A stretch of DNA of 64,000 bases, taken from Amborella trichopoda (Eukaryota > Streptophyta > Magnoliopsida > Amborellales > Amborellaceae). Within the stretch, counting starts at the first letter, position 1, and every line of letters starts with the position of its first letter. Made by a program: the position numbers and the translations under genes. The notes beneath the pieces were generated by a model, which did not search any database, had not been told where the DNA came from, and was given only the letters and a program-made list of their open reading frames with translations. Shown piece by piece: positions 21,820 through 32,559 of this stretch. The stretch covers positions 1,686,288-1,750,287 of the forward strand of contig NW_006500346.1 in the NCBI RefSeq assembly GCF_000471905.2, read 5' to 3'.

Positions 21820-23300
21820 AGCCTCTCTCTCTCTCTCTCTCTCTCTCTTCATTAGGCTGCATGTCTCTCTCTCTCCTCCTTCGATTTCATGCCTCTCTCT
21901 CTCCTCGTTAGGCTTCCTTTCCTCTCTCTCTCTCCCCTACGAGGCTTCTTCTCTCTCTCACTTTGGGTTAGCAATGGATTCGGATCCGACCGGAGACTTG
22001 AGATCCCGATCGGCCTAAATTCATCATGGATCCAAGAATTGGACCCAAAAACTATTTGGATCTTGCTTCGGATCCATGTAGACCGACCCGGACCTCATAT
22101 GAACAGTATTATTATATAGATAACATTTATAACATATTTTTTAAAAATATTTAAATAAATTTATCTCTATATTTTTAATTATAATATTTAAATAAGGGTG
22201 TGGTTTGTAGAGAGCCAAGGCTATTACAATCGAAATAGAGTGCACCTTCAAATAGTATCGAGAAATGTGGTTTCAATATTAAAAATCTTTGTGATAGCCT
22301 TATTATATATTTTTACCTCTAATTATAAATTTATAAGTTTGAAAAATAGTGTAGATTGAATAGATTTATGAAAACTTTAAAGTCATGAAAATTGATGGTC
22401 AAAAAATGCATTACAAGATGCAGTATTTCCAAAACTCAAAATTCATTTTTTTCTCGTGTTCTGTACCATTTTTTTCTCTTGATATCGAGATGATGAATTT
22501 GAACATCAAAACATCTTCTAATGAAATTTTTGAGGTACGATCTAATTTGATTGTTTAGAAGCTTGGCTATATATAATTTTTTTCCTTTAAATAATATATC
22601 TATATATTCAATATAACATTTAAATATAATTAAATATATAATTTTTTTGTTTTTAGGTTGGGTCCAGATCCAGATCTGGATCCCATAGTGTTGTTTTGGG
22701 GTCCGGGTCCCAGTAGACCGGACCCGTTGCCGGCCCTAGTCAAGACCGGCCCCCCTCTTTCTCTCTTAATTAGGTGTCAAGGCCTCCATCTCTCCTCATC
22801 AGGCTTCATGGTCGCTCTCACTCTTGTTAGGTTTGATGGCGCCTCTCTCTAGATTAGGTTTCATGGTCTCTCTCTCAACTCATTAAGTTTCATGGTCTCT
22901 CTCTCTCACACCTAACAGGTTTTCGTTCTCTCACTATATTTCATGGCCTGTCTCTCTCTCTCTCTCTCCTCATTAGGCTCCATGGCCTCTCTCTCCTCAT
23001 TACATTTCATGGTCTCTCTCTCTCTCTCCCACTTTGTCTCTCATCTCATTAAGCTTCATGGGCTCTCTTTTTCTCCTCATTAGGCTTCATTTTTTTATGC
23101 ACCTAAGACTTAATCATCTTCACATCATATGAAGGATCTCTTCTAAAATCATGACCCATTTCAATTTTTTTACTCTCTCTCTCTCTCTCTCTAGGATCTT
23201 TTCTAAAATCATGAGTGACCCATTTCATTTTTTTTCCTCTCTCTCATCATTAGCATCTTCAGTCTTGTATGCCCTATTTGACTTGAAACCCCATCTCTCT
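21820..23300 (+). repeat. CT-rich minisatellite with TTAGGCTTCATGG words, split by a MITE
   Basis: Units of roughly 40 to 50 bases combine a (CT)n run with CTCATTAGGCTTCATGG or a variant. They occupy 21820-21970 and 22755-23300. Between them lie a GGATCC/GACCCGGACC-rich stretch (21975-22100 and 22655-22745) and a family C MITE. Short open frames here are runs of Ser-Leu from CT repeats and are not genes. Confidence 0.7.
22195..22577. mobile_element. MITE, family C copy inside the minisatellite region
   Basis: It opens GGGTGTGGTTTGTAGAGAGC and closes with TCTAATTTGATTGTTTAGAA GCTTGGCT. The core words (CAGTATTTCCAAAACTCAAA, GATATCGAGATGATGAATTT) match the family. Confidence 0.75.
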
Positions 23301-23546
23301 CTCATCTATTAGTAATTATAATTTGGTTATGAATGGGTTTCCTACTCTTACTTCTTCTAGTAAGAATAATAATAAATCAGGGAAGAATAATACTATAGTT
23401 TTCTAATGAGAATCTAACTCAAATCTTTTGTTATATGAAACATGACCCAATACACTGGTTGCTTAGACACCCATATTATTGTGTCTAAAACATTTTGTCA
23501 TAAAAAATCATTAAAGCAAATGTCTGTATAATTAATATTTTGTAAC

Positions 23547-23578
<32 letters not shown>

Positions 23579-25310
23579 GCAATACAATTAAACTACCGCT
23601 GCAAATGTTTAAGAACTTCATAGTAACAAAATAGTACATATTTGTCACATTTAAATTCTGCAACAATGAACTTGTAGCGAAAACGTCTGGGTTCAAATGT
23701 AGTTTTATTCTCTATGCTTTTTTAAAATTTCCTGTGTCTGGATGTGAAGACTGTGATTCAACATGAATGAGGTTTCAGGGTGACACAGCTTTCACAACGA
23801 ATAACCAAGAAATCAGGGGGTGCATTTGGTTTTCATACAGTTTGCTACCAAGTCCGCCGCATCTGACCTTTCCATCTCAACATCTGAGGGTCGGGCGAGG
23901 TATTATAAAACTGACAAAAAACACAAATATTCACAAATTAAACATATCCTTGGTCAAGAATTTGAACCATGGATGTAGTGTTGCAATTGTCAATGCCATG
24001 ATTAATCAAACATGTGCTTGAATCCCTGGTGAAATACCCTGCCTTATATTAACTACACATGAGGAATCATTTCCTTATTATAATTCTTGTTGCTGTGTCA
24101 CTTTTTGTAAACAAATTATCCTTCTAGAATGATTTATATGTCCAAAAGGCCAGCATCCTTTCTCCTATTGCTTGGAGTGCATTACAATAGAGGCTAGGCA
24201 ATGTAAATAGATCCAGCACAGTAGGATGTCCCCACTTTGCCTTCCTATACATCACCAATTTTTGACATCAACCATGTTATAAAAGCTTAGAAATGCTTCC
24301 CAAACAAGAGTAGTGGGGTCATAGAAGGATCAAGATAAGTAGATTGAAAGGACCACGAGAGTCCAAGGTCATGGTTTGGATTTCATTTCAAGTTGTGGTC
24401 CTTGCATGTGTTATTGATCCCTAGGGTTTTGGCTTCAAGTTTTGGATTAATGGTGATACATTGGCCCATCACAATTTCTTTTTTTTATGAGTGTTAAAAT
24501 TTTCAATATCTTTCAAAATTGATTTAACAAGCACGATTGTCAAGATCGGGCAGTGCGACATTTTGAATTGCTAACTGGCGTTGTGGTTGGTCTGGTTGAA
24601 CATAAAAATCATGTATGATCAGGAATAGACTTGAGGCATAGGTAAGTCAGAGTGAGATGCCACAACATGGCGTCTTGAATCTCATACTTAAAACAGATAG
24701 GGGCACCTTTCACACTGATCTAACCTCACCTGCTATTGCCGCTACCCCCCCCCAGACACACACACTCCCACAAAAAAAATGCATGTTTGATAAAAAAACT
24801 GGTGAAAACATAGAATTGAATGGTTTTCATCAGTCCAATTAGCCAATATTGACAACTTAGATTGGGCAAAACAATGCCAGACAGTTTTTTTTGGTAATAT
24901 AATTCATATTTTTAAACTATTATTTATATTTTAAATCTAGTTTACCCGGTTCAACAGACAATCACATCTCTTTTGTTCACTCCAGATCCCTCACTAATTC
25001 GTTGGCCAGTTAAATCTTGATAATACTATTTATAAATGCGAGTGTAAAACTTTACAGAAAAGAATGCATCTATGGAAAGAAGGCTCTACAAGATTAGCAT
25101 GGTGCTGACAAGGAAGTTCTTGCACTACCTTATTTAGCCAGTGCAGCCCGTGGATTAGTCTCTCTGCATGGGAGCTAATGTTAGGGTTAGGGTTAGTGCT
25201 ACTAAAGAATGAGTTTTATCAAGAAAAATGAAACATCAATTGTGTCTGTGATAGGCATTGAGCCGATTGCCTTCTATTAATGTTACCATAGTCAATGGAA
25301 TTCTCAAAAT
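23301..25310. other. Intergenic, no gene recognised
   Basis: A (TA)n run of about 26 bases sits at 23546. A short C run at 24747 and a two-and-a-half-copy TTAGGG motif at 25181 are the only other simple features. The reading frames 23767-24021 and 24657-24842 match nothing I know. Confidence 0.5.
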
Positions 25311-25319
25311 TAGGTTTGG

Positions 25320-25653
25320 ATTTAAATTGAGCTTTAGTGGCATGAACCATTTTTAAGGGTAGATGGAGAATGGCCCTTAGCTCACAAATTTGGGGTTAGA
25401 TTATTGCTTACACAATTGGGGTTAGATTATTTAATTTGGAGATAGAATCACAAGTGGTCCACATAACCCCAAATTAGGTTTAACATCATGTCAAAGGTAT
25501 TTAAATTGAGTTGTAGTGGCATGAACCATTTTAAGGGTAGATGGAGAATGGCCCATAGCTCACAAAATAGGGGTTAGATTATTTAAATTGGAGAGAGAAT
25601 CACAAGTGGTCCACATAACCCTAAATTAGGTTTAACATCATGTCAAAGGTATT
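25320..25653. repeat. Tandem duplication, about 179-base offset
   Basis: Copy 1 (25320-25498) and copy 2 (25499-25653) share TTTAAATTGAG, GTGGCATGAACCATTTT, AAGGGTAGATGGAGAATGGC and TTTAACATCATGTCAAAGGT. Copy 1 contains an extra inner repeat of GGGGTTAGATTATT. A second smaller duplication follows: TTCATTATGTAGTCTAC occurs at 25800 and 25870. Confidence 0.85.
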
Positions 25654-26352
25654 AACAATTTTGTCACAGAGATGGGGCACATCTCTTTGATTGGGCAGTT
25701 AGGGTTAAGGTATAATATTCTCTAGTACATAACCAGTAATCAACTGTGGTCATTAGGTAAATATCTTAACTACATTTTGAACACGGAAAATAAGAAAGTT
25801 CATTATGTAGTCTACCTTAGCTAGTGGCCACTAAATATCTCTACATTTTGAACATGGAAAATAAAAAAATTCATTATGTAGTCTACTTTAGCTAGTGGCC
25901 TCTAAATTTCAACAGGTTTTAACTTAAATTTTAAACCATGTTTCTACCAAAACGGTGAAAATTTGCCGAAATATAGTAGTATGTTTCAAACAAGATCTCT
26001 ATGTGTGTGTCTATTTATGTATGTACGTACATAGGATTTTTGAGAGCCAAACGACTCATGTTTTGCCTTGGTTTTCAAAGGATTAGAAACCAAAACACAT
26101 TGATTGACTTCCACCTCATATCCATGAATTTGAAGCTCAAAAAATAGTGTAAATCTGCTGATCTTTGAAGAATTAAAAGAGAAATTGAAAACAACACAAA
26201 CATACCATCATCAAGACTCGAATGCCCTTTCATATTCATGATGGTGGTGGTTCATATGACAGATCTTCAAAGTTTTTAATTGAAAACCCATCACCACAAT
26301 GGATTTTGGGTTAAGATCCCGAATATAATTAACGAACCCCAAACAACTCATA

Positions 26353-26600
26353 CACACACACATAAACTCATATGAATTGTTATGTTCCCAAACATACTTA
26401 ACCACTCCTTTCCCCATATCTCCAACGTACACATACATACATGCATACACATACACATGCATATGCTCATACACATACACACACACACACATAAACTCAT
26501 ATGAATTGTTATGTTCCCAAACATACTAAGCCACTCCTTTCCCCATATCTCCAACGTACACATACATACATGCATACAAATACACATGCATATGTATCGG
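26353..26600. repeat. Tandem duplication with CA and ATAC microsatellites, 129-base offset
   Basis: CATAAACTCATATGAATTGT and the following 100 bases recur at 26361 and 26490. Each copy ends in ACATACATACATGCATACA. Open frames on the minus strand here are low-complexity Cys-Val-Met-Tyr repeats, not proteins. Confidence 0.9.
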
Positions 26601-27369
26601 TGCGGGCACACATACATAAATTTAACAAAGAAATGGTCCAAATTTTTTTCATAGTTGAAGTTCAAAAAAAAAAAAAAAAGAAAAAGAGAAGAAAGAAGAG
26701 GGGAGATATCTGAGAATGCCTTGGACTGGCCCTAGAATCAAGGCATGTTAGTGAGAATAAGGGGTTTCTTGCAAGCAACCACTCCACCTACCTTTTATCC
26801 ACAATAGTGCCTTGCTTCCCTAAGTTGTCCTAGTGATTCTCATGTGTCTTATCTTTATATGAAAATGCTCAAGTGTCTCCTTTTCATGGAGAAGAATGTA
26901 GTGGTTTCTTAAAGGCAGCTCTCAGTAAAAAAAAAAAGAAAAAGAAAAAGAAAAGAAAGGGGGAATAGCTTCTTAAAGGCAGTATTAGAAAGTGAAAAAG
27001 CCCAAGGGACCATGAGAGGGAAAATTATTGATGGAAACATGGTTAACTATCTTAGAAGGTCTATTAAATTCTATATATTAAAAAAAAGGGAGACAATTAT
27101 GGGATCTTTTTAAGAAAATCTTGATGATTTCCTTAAAGATTTAAACTATTATGTGGACTAAACTACTCATGATTCTCCCTTTGGTGTAGGTGGCCCTCAC
27201 ATGGAGACAAATCTTCTAAACATGATAATTTTTTTAAAAAAATTTGTGTTCTACCTTGTAGGAAGGAGAGAGAGAGAGAGATGATTAGGTTTGTAAAGTC
27301 AAGGATTTTTAGTATTTTGGGTATTTTTAAAACTAAATCTTGCATTATTTCATGGTTAATAATTACTGT
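26601..27369. other. Intergenic, no gene recognised
   Basis: The stretch contains A-rich runs (26665, 26928) and a short GA run (27266). No gene or element ends are visible. Confidence 0.5.
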
Positions 27370-28190
27370 TTGAAAATCCAAATCGGTTTAGGATCGCTCA
27401 TGCGTTGTACCAGTCTGGATCAACCGAACCAGTCAAAATCAATGAAAGAACTAAAAAACTAGAGGAACTCGCGTGTGAAGTGACTACCATTGCCTACCCA
27501 CCAAATCCTATTTGGACCAATAATTCCCAATCCAGATTGTCGGGTTTTAGATTGGCTGATCAAGAAATGTAAACACTCTTCTTGAACCCTTTTCTCTATA
27601 TATAGCCTCTACAATTATGCATTACAACTACCTAGAAACGAGACATGCTAACATTACAGCTGCCATTTCAATTTCATGTCTTTTGGGAGGCGAACTCTTT
27701 AGTGGAAGGACTTCTTGCTAAGAGTGGTGTCCTGCTTCCCTCGCTCTTAGTTATTGATGCTATATATCTATTGTAATAATTTTTCTTTCCTATTAATAAA
27801 GCTATTAACATTTTTGTCAAAAAAAAATCGAAACCTGCTAACATATATTTATTAATGTTATTAGGTTTGGACTAGTCATTTGAGGGTTTGGTCCGGTCAA
27901 AGTCAGTTGGACTGTGAGATGAATTGATTTGATTGGATTTAAAAATATAAAAAATATGAACAATATTTTAAAAATATATTATATATTAGAAAAAGTTGCC
28001 CACTTTGTTTGGATGGTCAAATTGATCGAAATTAGTCAATCAGACTGGCCAAAACTTGTCAAACATTAGTTTTGACTGGTTTTTACTAAATTCTACTATT
28101 GTTGTGGACTATATTGGCCAACGCACCAGTTAGTGGTTTGACCTGTCAAACCATCGGTCCGATCAGGTCTTGATAACTATGGTATTTACT
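27370..28190. repeat. Dispersed repeat, family H (probably two copies or one long copy)
   Basis: The edges have AATCGGTTTAGGATCGC and GATCAGGTCTTGATAAC, and the interior GGTCCGGTCAAAGTCAG, CAATCAGACTGGCC and GTTTGACCTGTCAAACC. This is the same style as 7500 and 19245. The middle (27480-27830) looks like unrelated sequence. Confidence 0.35.
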
Positions 28191-28870
28191 ATTCACACGA
28201 GTGTTAGTGCCACCACTTCTAAAATTTCGTCCAACTTGTGAACTTATTGATAAATTCAATTTATGATTATTTTACCACAAAAAGTTTTGATGTCGATAAT
28301 AACTTCATTAATAACCCTATAATATCAACTTATCACAATAATATGAGGCTTCCCATTATTATCACGAGAACAAACTTTCACATAATATGATGCATGGAAT
28401 CTAAGGGCGTGTTTGATAACAGGAACTCAGGGGGAGGAAGTAGGAACTTCCCCATTACTGTATAAGTTATGTGTTTGATGCACGAGACTTATACAGCAAA
28501 GAAGTTATGGGGGAACTTCCTTACTCCTTTGTGCTAAAGAATTTCTTGTTTTAATGAGAGAAGTTTTTTTAAAATATAATTTGATCCTAATTTTTAGATT
28601 ATATATAATCTTTAACATGGAGATTATGAATATGAAAAAGAAAAAAACTATAAATAATAATTATATTAAGAAACCATTTGGACTATTAGTTACAATTATT
28701 TTTAGATGGATCACCTATTTGCATCTATCTTTAAGATGGATGCTTTATATCTCTGGACCGCATGAAACAATTGTTCATTATATATTATACTATATTATAT
28801 ATTTATATTTAAATTATTGATATATATTTGTATTATATGTAATATATATATTTATGTAATAATATATAGA

Positions 28871-28951
28871 GTAATGATCTTATAGGACCCTTCCCCACCT
28901 ATGTATGTAGGACCTCAAAGTATCACCATTAAATTTGGCACAGATCCTTAA
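28871..28951. mobile_element. MITE, family D, left part cut by the gap
   Basis: GTAATGATCTTATAGGACCC and ACCATTAAATTTGGCACAGA match the start of the complete copy at 29621. The rest runs into the N gap. Confidence 0.65.
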
Positions 28952-29585
28952 NNNNNNNNNNNNNNNNNNNNNNNNNNNNNNNNNNNNNNNNNNNNNNNNN
29001 NNNNNNNNNNNNNNNNNNNNNNNNNNNNNNNNNNNNNNNNNNNNNNNNNNNNNNNNNNNNNNNNNNNNNNNNNNNNNNNNNNNNNNNNNNNNNNNNNNNN
29101 NNNNNNNNNNNNNNNNNNNNNNNNNNNNNNNNNNNNNNNNNNNNNNNNNNNNNNNNNNNNNNNNNNNNNNNNNNNNNNNNNNNNNNNNNNNNNNNNNNNN
29201 NNNNNNNNNNNNNNNNNNNNNNNNNNNNNNNNNNNNNNNNNNNNNNNNNNNNNNNNNNNNNNNNNNNNNNNNNNNNNNNNNNNNNNNNNNNNNNNNNNNN
29301 NNNNNNNNNNNNNNNNNNNNNNNNNNNNNNNNNNNNNNNNNNNNNNNNNNNNNNNNNNNNNNNNNNNNNNNNNNNNNNNNNNNNNNNNNNNNNNNNNNNN
29401 NNNNNNNNNNNNNNNNNNNNNNNNNNNNNNNNNNNNNNNNNNNNNNNNNNNNNNNNNNNNNNNNNNNNNNNNNNNNNNNNNNNNNNNNNNNNNNNNNNNN
29501 NNNNNNNNNNNNNNNNNNNNNNNNNNNNNNNNNNNNNNNNNNNNNNNNNNNNNNNNNNNNNNNNNNNNNNNNNNNNNNNNNNNNN
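28952..29585. other. Assembly gap (634 N)
   Basis: An unbroken run of N. Family D MITE sequence begins just before it and a (TA)n run with another family D copy follows it, so collapsed or unresolved repeats are the likely cause. Confidence 0.98.
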
Positions 29586-29620
<35 letters not shown>

Positions 29621-29623
<3 letters not shown>

Positions 29624-29815
29624 ATGATCCTATGAAATCCTCCAACACCCATGTGTGTAGGACCCCAAAGGATAATTATTAAATTTGGCACGTATCTTTA
29701 GAAAAGTTATCACATGGGTGTAAGACTTGACTTTTCTAAAGATTTGTACTAAATTTAATGGTGATCCTTTAGGGTTCTACACATATAGGTGTGGGAGGGT
29801 CTCATAGGATCGTTA
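29621..29815. mobile_element. MITE, family D, near-perfect hairpin
   Basis: Nearly the whole 195 bases fold back on themselves: the left GTAATGATCCTATGAAATCC and right GGGTCTCATAGGATCGTTAC pair, as do TTAAATTTGGCACGTATCTT and GATTTGTACTAAATTTAATG. It is flanked by TA repeats on both sides, which fits insertion at TA. Confidence 0.8.
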
Positions 29816-29836
29816 CTCATATATATATATATATAT

Positions 29837-30069
29837 GAGATTGTCAAGAAAAAGACTATTTATCTTTTTGAATATAGAGATCATTATTCCCACTCATTAG
29901 AATATCAAATTGGATGGCATGGGGTGAGTCACGAAGTCCAGGATTTTTTTTTTAGAACTTTATGTCTATTCAATACACTCTTATAACCACCCTTTTTGAA
30001 ATTTAAGGGACAAGAACGAATGTGACTTCCATGTACAAAAGATAAATTGTATTTTTATAGACAATCCCT
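29837..30069. mobile_element. MITE, family B copy
   Basis: GATTGTCAAGAAAAAGACTA at the left pairs imperfectly with TTTTATAGACAATCC at the right. The inner words ATCAAATTGGATGG, ACTTTATGTCTATTCAATAC and TTCCATGTACAAAAGATAAA are diagnostic. Confidence 0.75.
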
Positions 30070-30234
30070 ATATATATTTATGTGATATTCCAAAAGGTTG
30101 TCAAACATAGGTACCAAGAACTTCTTTAACATTCCAGTAGATTATCAAATACAGATACCTATAACTTAGAGATCTTAGTTCTTCCTAACAAAAAAGAACT
30201 TCGAATATTTACCTTCCAATTATCAAACAAGCCC

Positions 30235-30990
30235 TTATACTGAGTCCATATCAATACATACCCAATAAAACCACAAAATAAACCCACATAAAACATCAAT
30301 ATTGACTCAATGGTTACTTTCGGACTTTGCACTCCTCTAAATTGGAAATATGATATTCATTTAAGTTTTATTCACATGATACATGTTATTTTTCTTTTTT
30401 CTTTATTTGTTTATATTTTCATACTTCATAGATTTCATGTGTGCAAGCAGGTAGCTATCAAGAACAACAATAATCCTTAAGCAAACATGCAAGAGAGACT
30501 CACTCATGGGAAAATCAACTTTACAAATGAGGTACGACATACGCTCAACTGGGAAAATCACACAAAAGATGGAATTATTTTCTCAAAACAGAAGCAACAT
30601 GCAAAAAGCTGCAAGCTCTTCCCAGCTAAAAACTGGTAAAGGATTGAAGCCATTATAGACATGTGTGAGGTCGTTGAAATGAAACTCATTAAATTGATCG
30701 ATCCAAACCACTTGCGATCAGAATCACTTACGGAACTAGGCAATCTATCGAATTCAAGCTCTGACCCTATTCCTGAGTTGTATTTGTATCTCCATATTTG
30801 GTTGATCCATCGAATGAAAATAGCTCACAGGCACTACCGATCCTATTCAATCTCGACTTAAATTCTCCGCACAATTTGTATCATGGCATCTGAACAAATA
30901 TGTAGCAATCTTTTGTTTTCCTACAATAACTTAATCAAAGTGAAAACAAAACTGACAAACAATTATAAGAATCATTGGCAAGATAAACAA
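30235..30990. other. Intergenic, no gene recognised
   Basis: The opposing short frames at 30558-30743 and 30661-30861 resemble no family and show no splice context I trust. Base composition is slightly less AT-rich between 30540 and 30860. Confidence 0.4.
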
Positions 30991-31229
30991 GGGATTTTCT
31001 TCAAAGAGACTATTTATCTTTTATACATAGAGGTTACAATCATTATTGTCCCTTAAATTTCATAATGGGTGGCTATAAGAGTGTCCATAAAAGTATCCTT
31101 GAATAGATACATATTTAAAAGATTCTCAAATTTCGTGACTCATTCCAAGTTATCCCATTTGACATCTAATGAGTGATAATGATTGTGACCTTCATGTACA
31201 AAAGAATGGTCATTTTGTAGACAATCCTG
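30991..31229. mobile_element. MITE, family B copy, best preserved
   Basis: The left GGGATTTTCTTCAAAGAGAC and right GTCATTTTGTAGACAATCC are inverted repeats, continued by ATCTTTTATACATAGAGGT against ACCTTCATGTACAAAAGA. Length is about 239 bases and it is non-coding. Confidence 0.8.
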
Positions 31230-31804
31230 ATAAACAACCAATGAATCTCTAACTAATTCAAAATGTAAAATTAGGCTCAAACTAGAAAAAACTTTTGTAT
31301 TCATCTATATAGGCAAATGCCCAAGACTAGCCCATAATTTCTTCATAAACGCACATAAGAAAAATGATGGCTAAAATAAATATTTTTAGAAAAATAAACA
31401 AGACTAAAGAGATCTCCTAGATCACAAATTCGTAAACGATTCATCAAATTAAGCAAAACTAGGTCAAAAAAACCAAAAGAAAAAAGATAAAAGAAAAAAT
31501 TTGATATAATTATATAGAGAAATCTAAACAGAAAATTACCGGTCTCTAACCATTTGTACGAATACAATATTAAAAAAAAAAAAAGAAAAAGAAAAACGGC
31601 ATTAAAAATAATTAAAAGAAAAAAAACAATCAACTGGACCTATAAAAGAGCCAGGCATCTGATTAACACAACGATCACTCCCAATCCTCAAAGCATGAGA
31701 GAGAAACTAACTTTTAAACCCCAAGGCAATGAGAGAGAGAGCATGACAAATGACAACATGCAAGAAGGCCCCTGCAGCCATCAAGCCATAGGCTTAATGA
31801 TTAA
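31230..31804. other. Intergenic, A-rich, no gene
   Basis: The stretch is purine-rich with A runs near 31570-31630. The frames on both strands follow from low complexity. Confidence 0.5.
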
Positions 31805-32190
31805 GTTTTTATAAGGCCTGGGCATTATGAAAACAAAGTAAAGTCTCACCTCAAATCCTCGCCTAGAAAGCACTTTCGGTAATGGATATCGCCAGGATGG
31901 CTATAAAATCAATTTTTAACACTGACAGTAAATTTTGAACTCAAAAAATGATAAATATCTGGCAGATTGTTGAACATATGTTTTTAGGGTGAAATTGACA
32001 ATCTAAATAATTTGTTACAATATACACTATTTTTGTAGCTTGAAATCCTTTTTTTTTTTCATAACCATAATGCTCAATCCGAGATACTCAATATAAAGGC
32101 TATCCAATTCTTGAATTGCAATTTTTTATGACTTATGAGGCGAGGTTTTACTTATTTTAATAGAATTGCGGCCCTATCAAACCATTTTCT
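31805..32190. mobile_element. MITE related to family C
   Basis: The ends GTTTTTATAAGGCCTGGGC and GCGGCCCTATCAAACCATTT, with CTCACCTCAAATCCTCGCC against TGAGGCGAGGTTTTACTT, make an inverted pair. It resembles the copy at 9262-9650. Confidence 0.6.
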
Positions 32191-32412
32191 TTTAAAGAAA
32201 TGCACTTAGTAATCAGTATTTTTGGTTCCCAGTTGCCTTCGCCTAGGTACATGCATGCACTCAGCAACATCAGATTACATGAATGATGCAGATGTAATGT
32301 ATGTATTGTAGGTCATAACAACTGTCGGCCCTGCCGCACTAAAACCAGGTCCATACAAAAATAAAAGCATAAAACCTGTTTTGCTCTCGCTCTTTTTCCT
32401 ATATTAACCTTA

Positions 32413-32559
32413 GGATTGTATACAATGAGACCATTTATCATTGGAACAAAGAGGTGGCAATTACTTATAACCATCAAATACGAAATATGATTGTTCGGGT
32501 GTCACAGAGTTCAATTTTTTTATTTTTTTTTAACTTTGAGCTTTGGTTAGTGCAATTTT
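32413..32559. mobile_element. MITE, family A, left half interrupted by the copia element
   Basis: GGATTGTATACAATGAGACC and then GAACAAAGAGGTGGCAATTA are the family A terminus in reverse orientation. The sequence stops at the copia 5' LTR and resumes at 39970. Bases 32555-32559 (ATTTT) are the copia target duplication. Confidence 0.8.

Larger units (their letters stand above)
28404..30234. mobile_element. hAT-like element with nested MITEs and an assembly gap
   Basis: The left end GGGCGTGTTTGATAACAGGA and right end CAATTATCAAACAAGCCC are inverted repeats. The subterminal words (GGAACTTCC, AACTTCTTTAACATTCCAG) are shared with a half copy at 43340-43525. No transposase is visible, but 634 bases are unknown. 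Inside lie two family D MITE copies and one family B copy. Confidence 0.5.

Noticed and set aside
21731..22119. Frames of 95 and 76 codons after the G-box cluster
   Set aside because: Most residues come from CT repeats (Ser-Leu runs); no family similarity. The region is kept as a promoter/leader candidate only.
25181..25199. Telomere-like TTAGGG repeat
   Set aside because: Only about two and a half units of GGGTTA; too short to be an interstitial telomere array, and GGGTTAG words are common in the neighbouring duplication.
26211..26665. Cys/Val/Met/Tyr-rich frames on the minus strand
   Set aside because: They are translations of CA and ATAC microsatellites in a tandem duplication.
28929..29691. 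Long open frames of 228 to 247 codons
   Set aside because: They consist of N bases read as unknown residues plus TA repeats; nothing is encoded.
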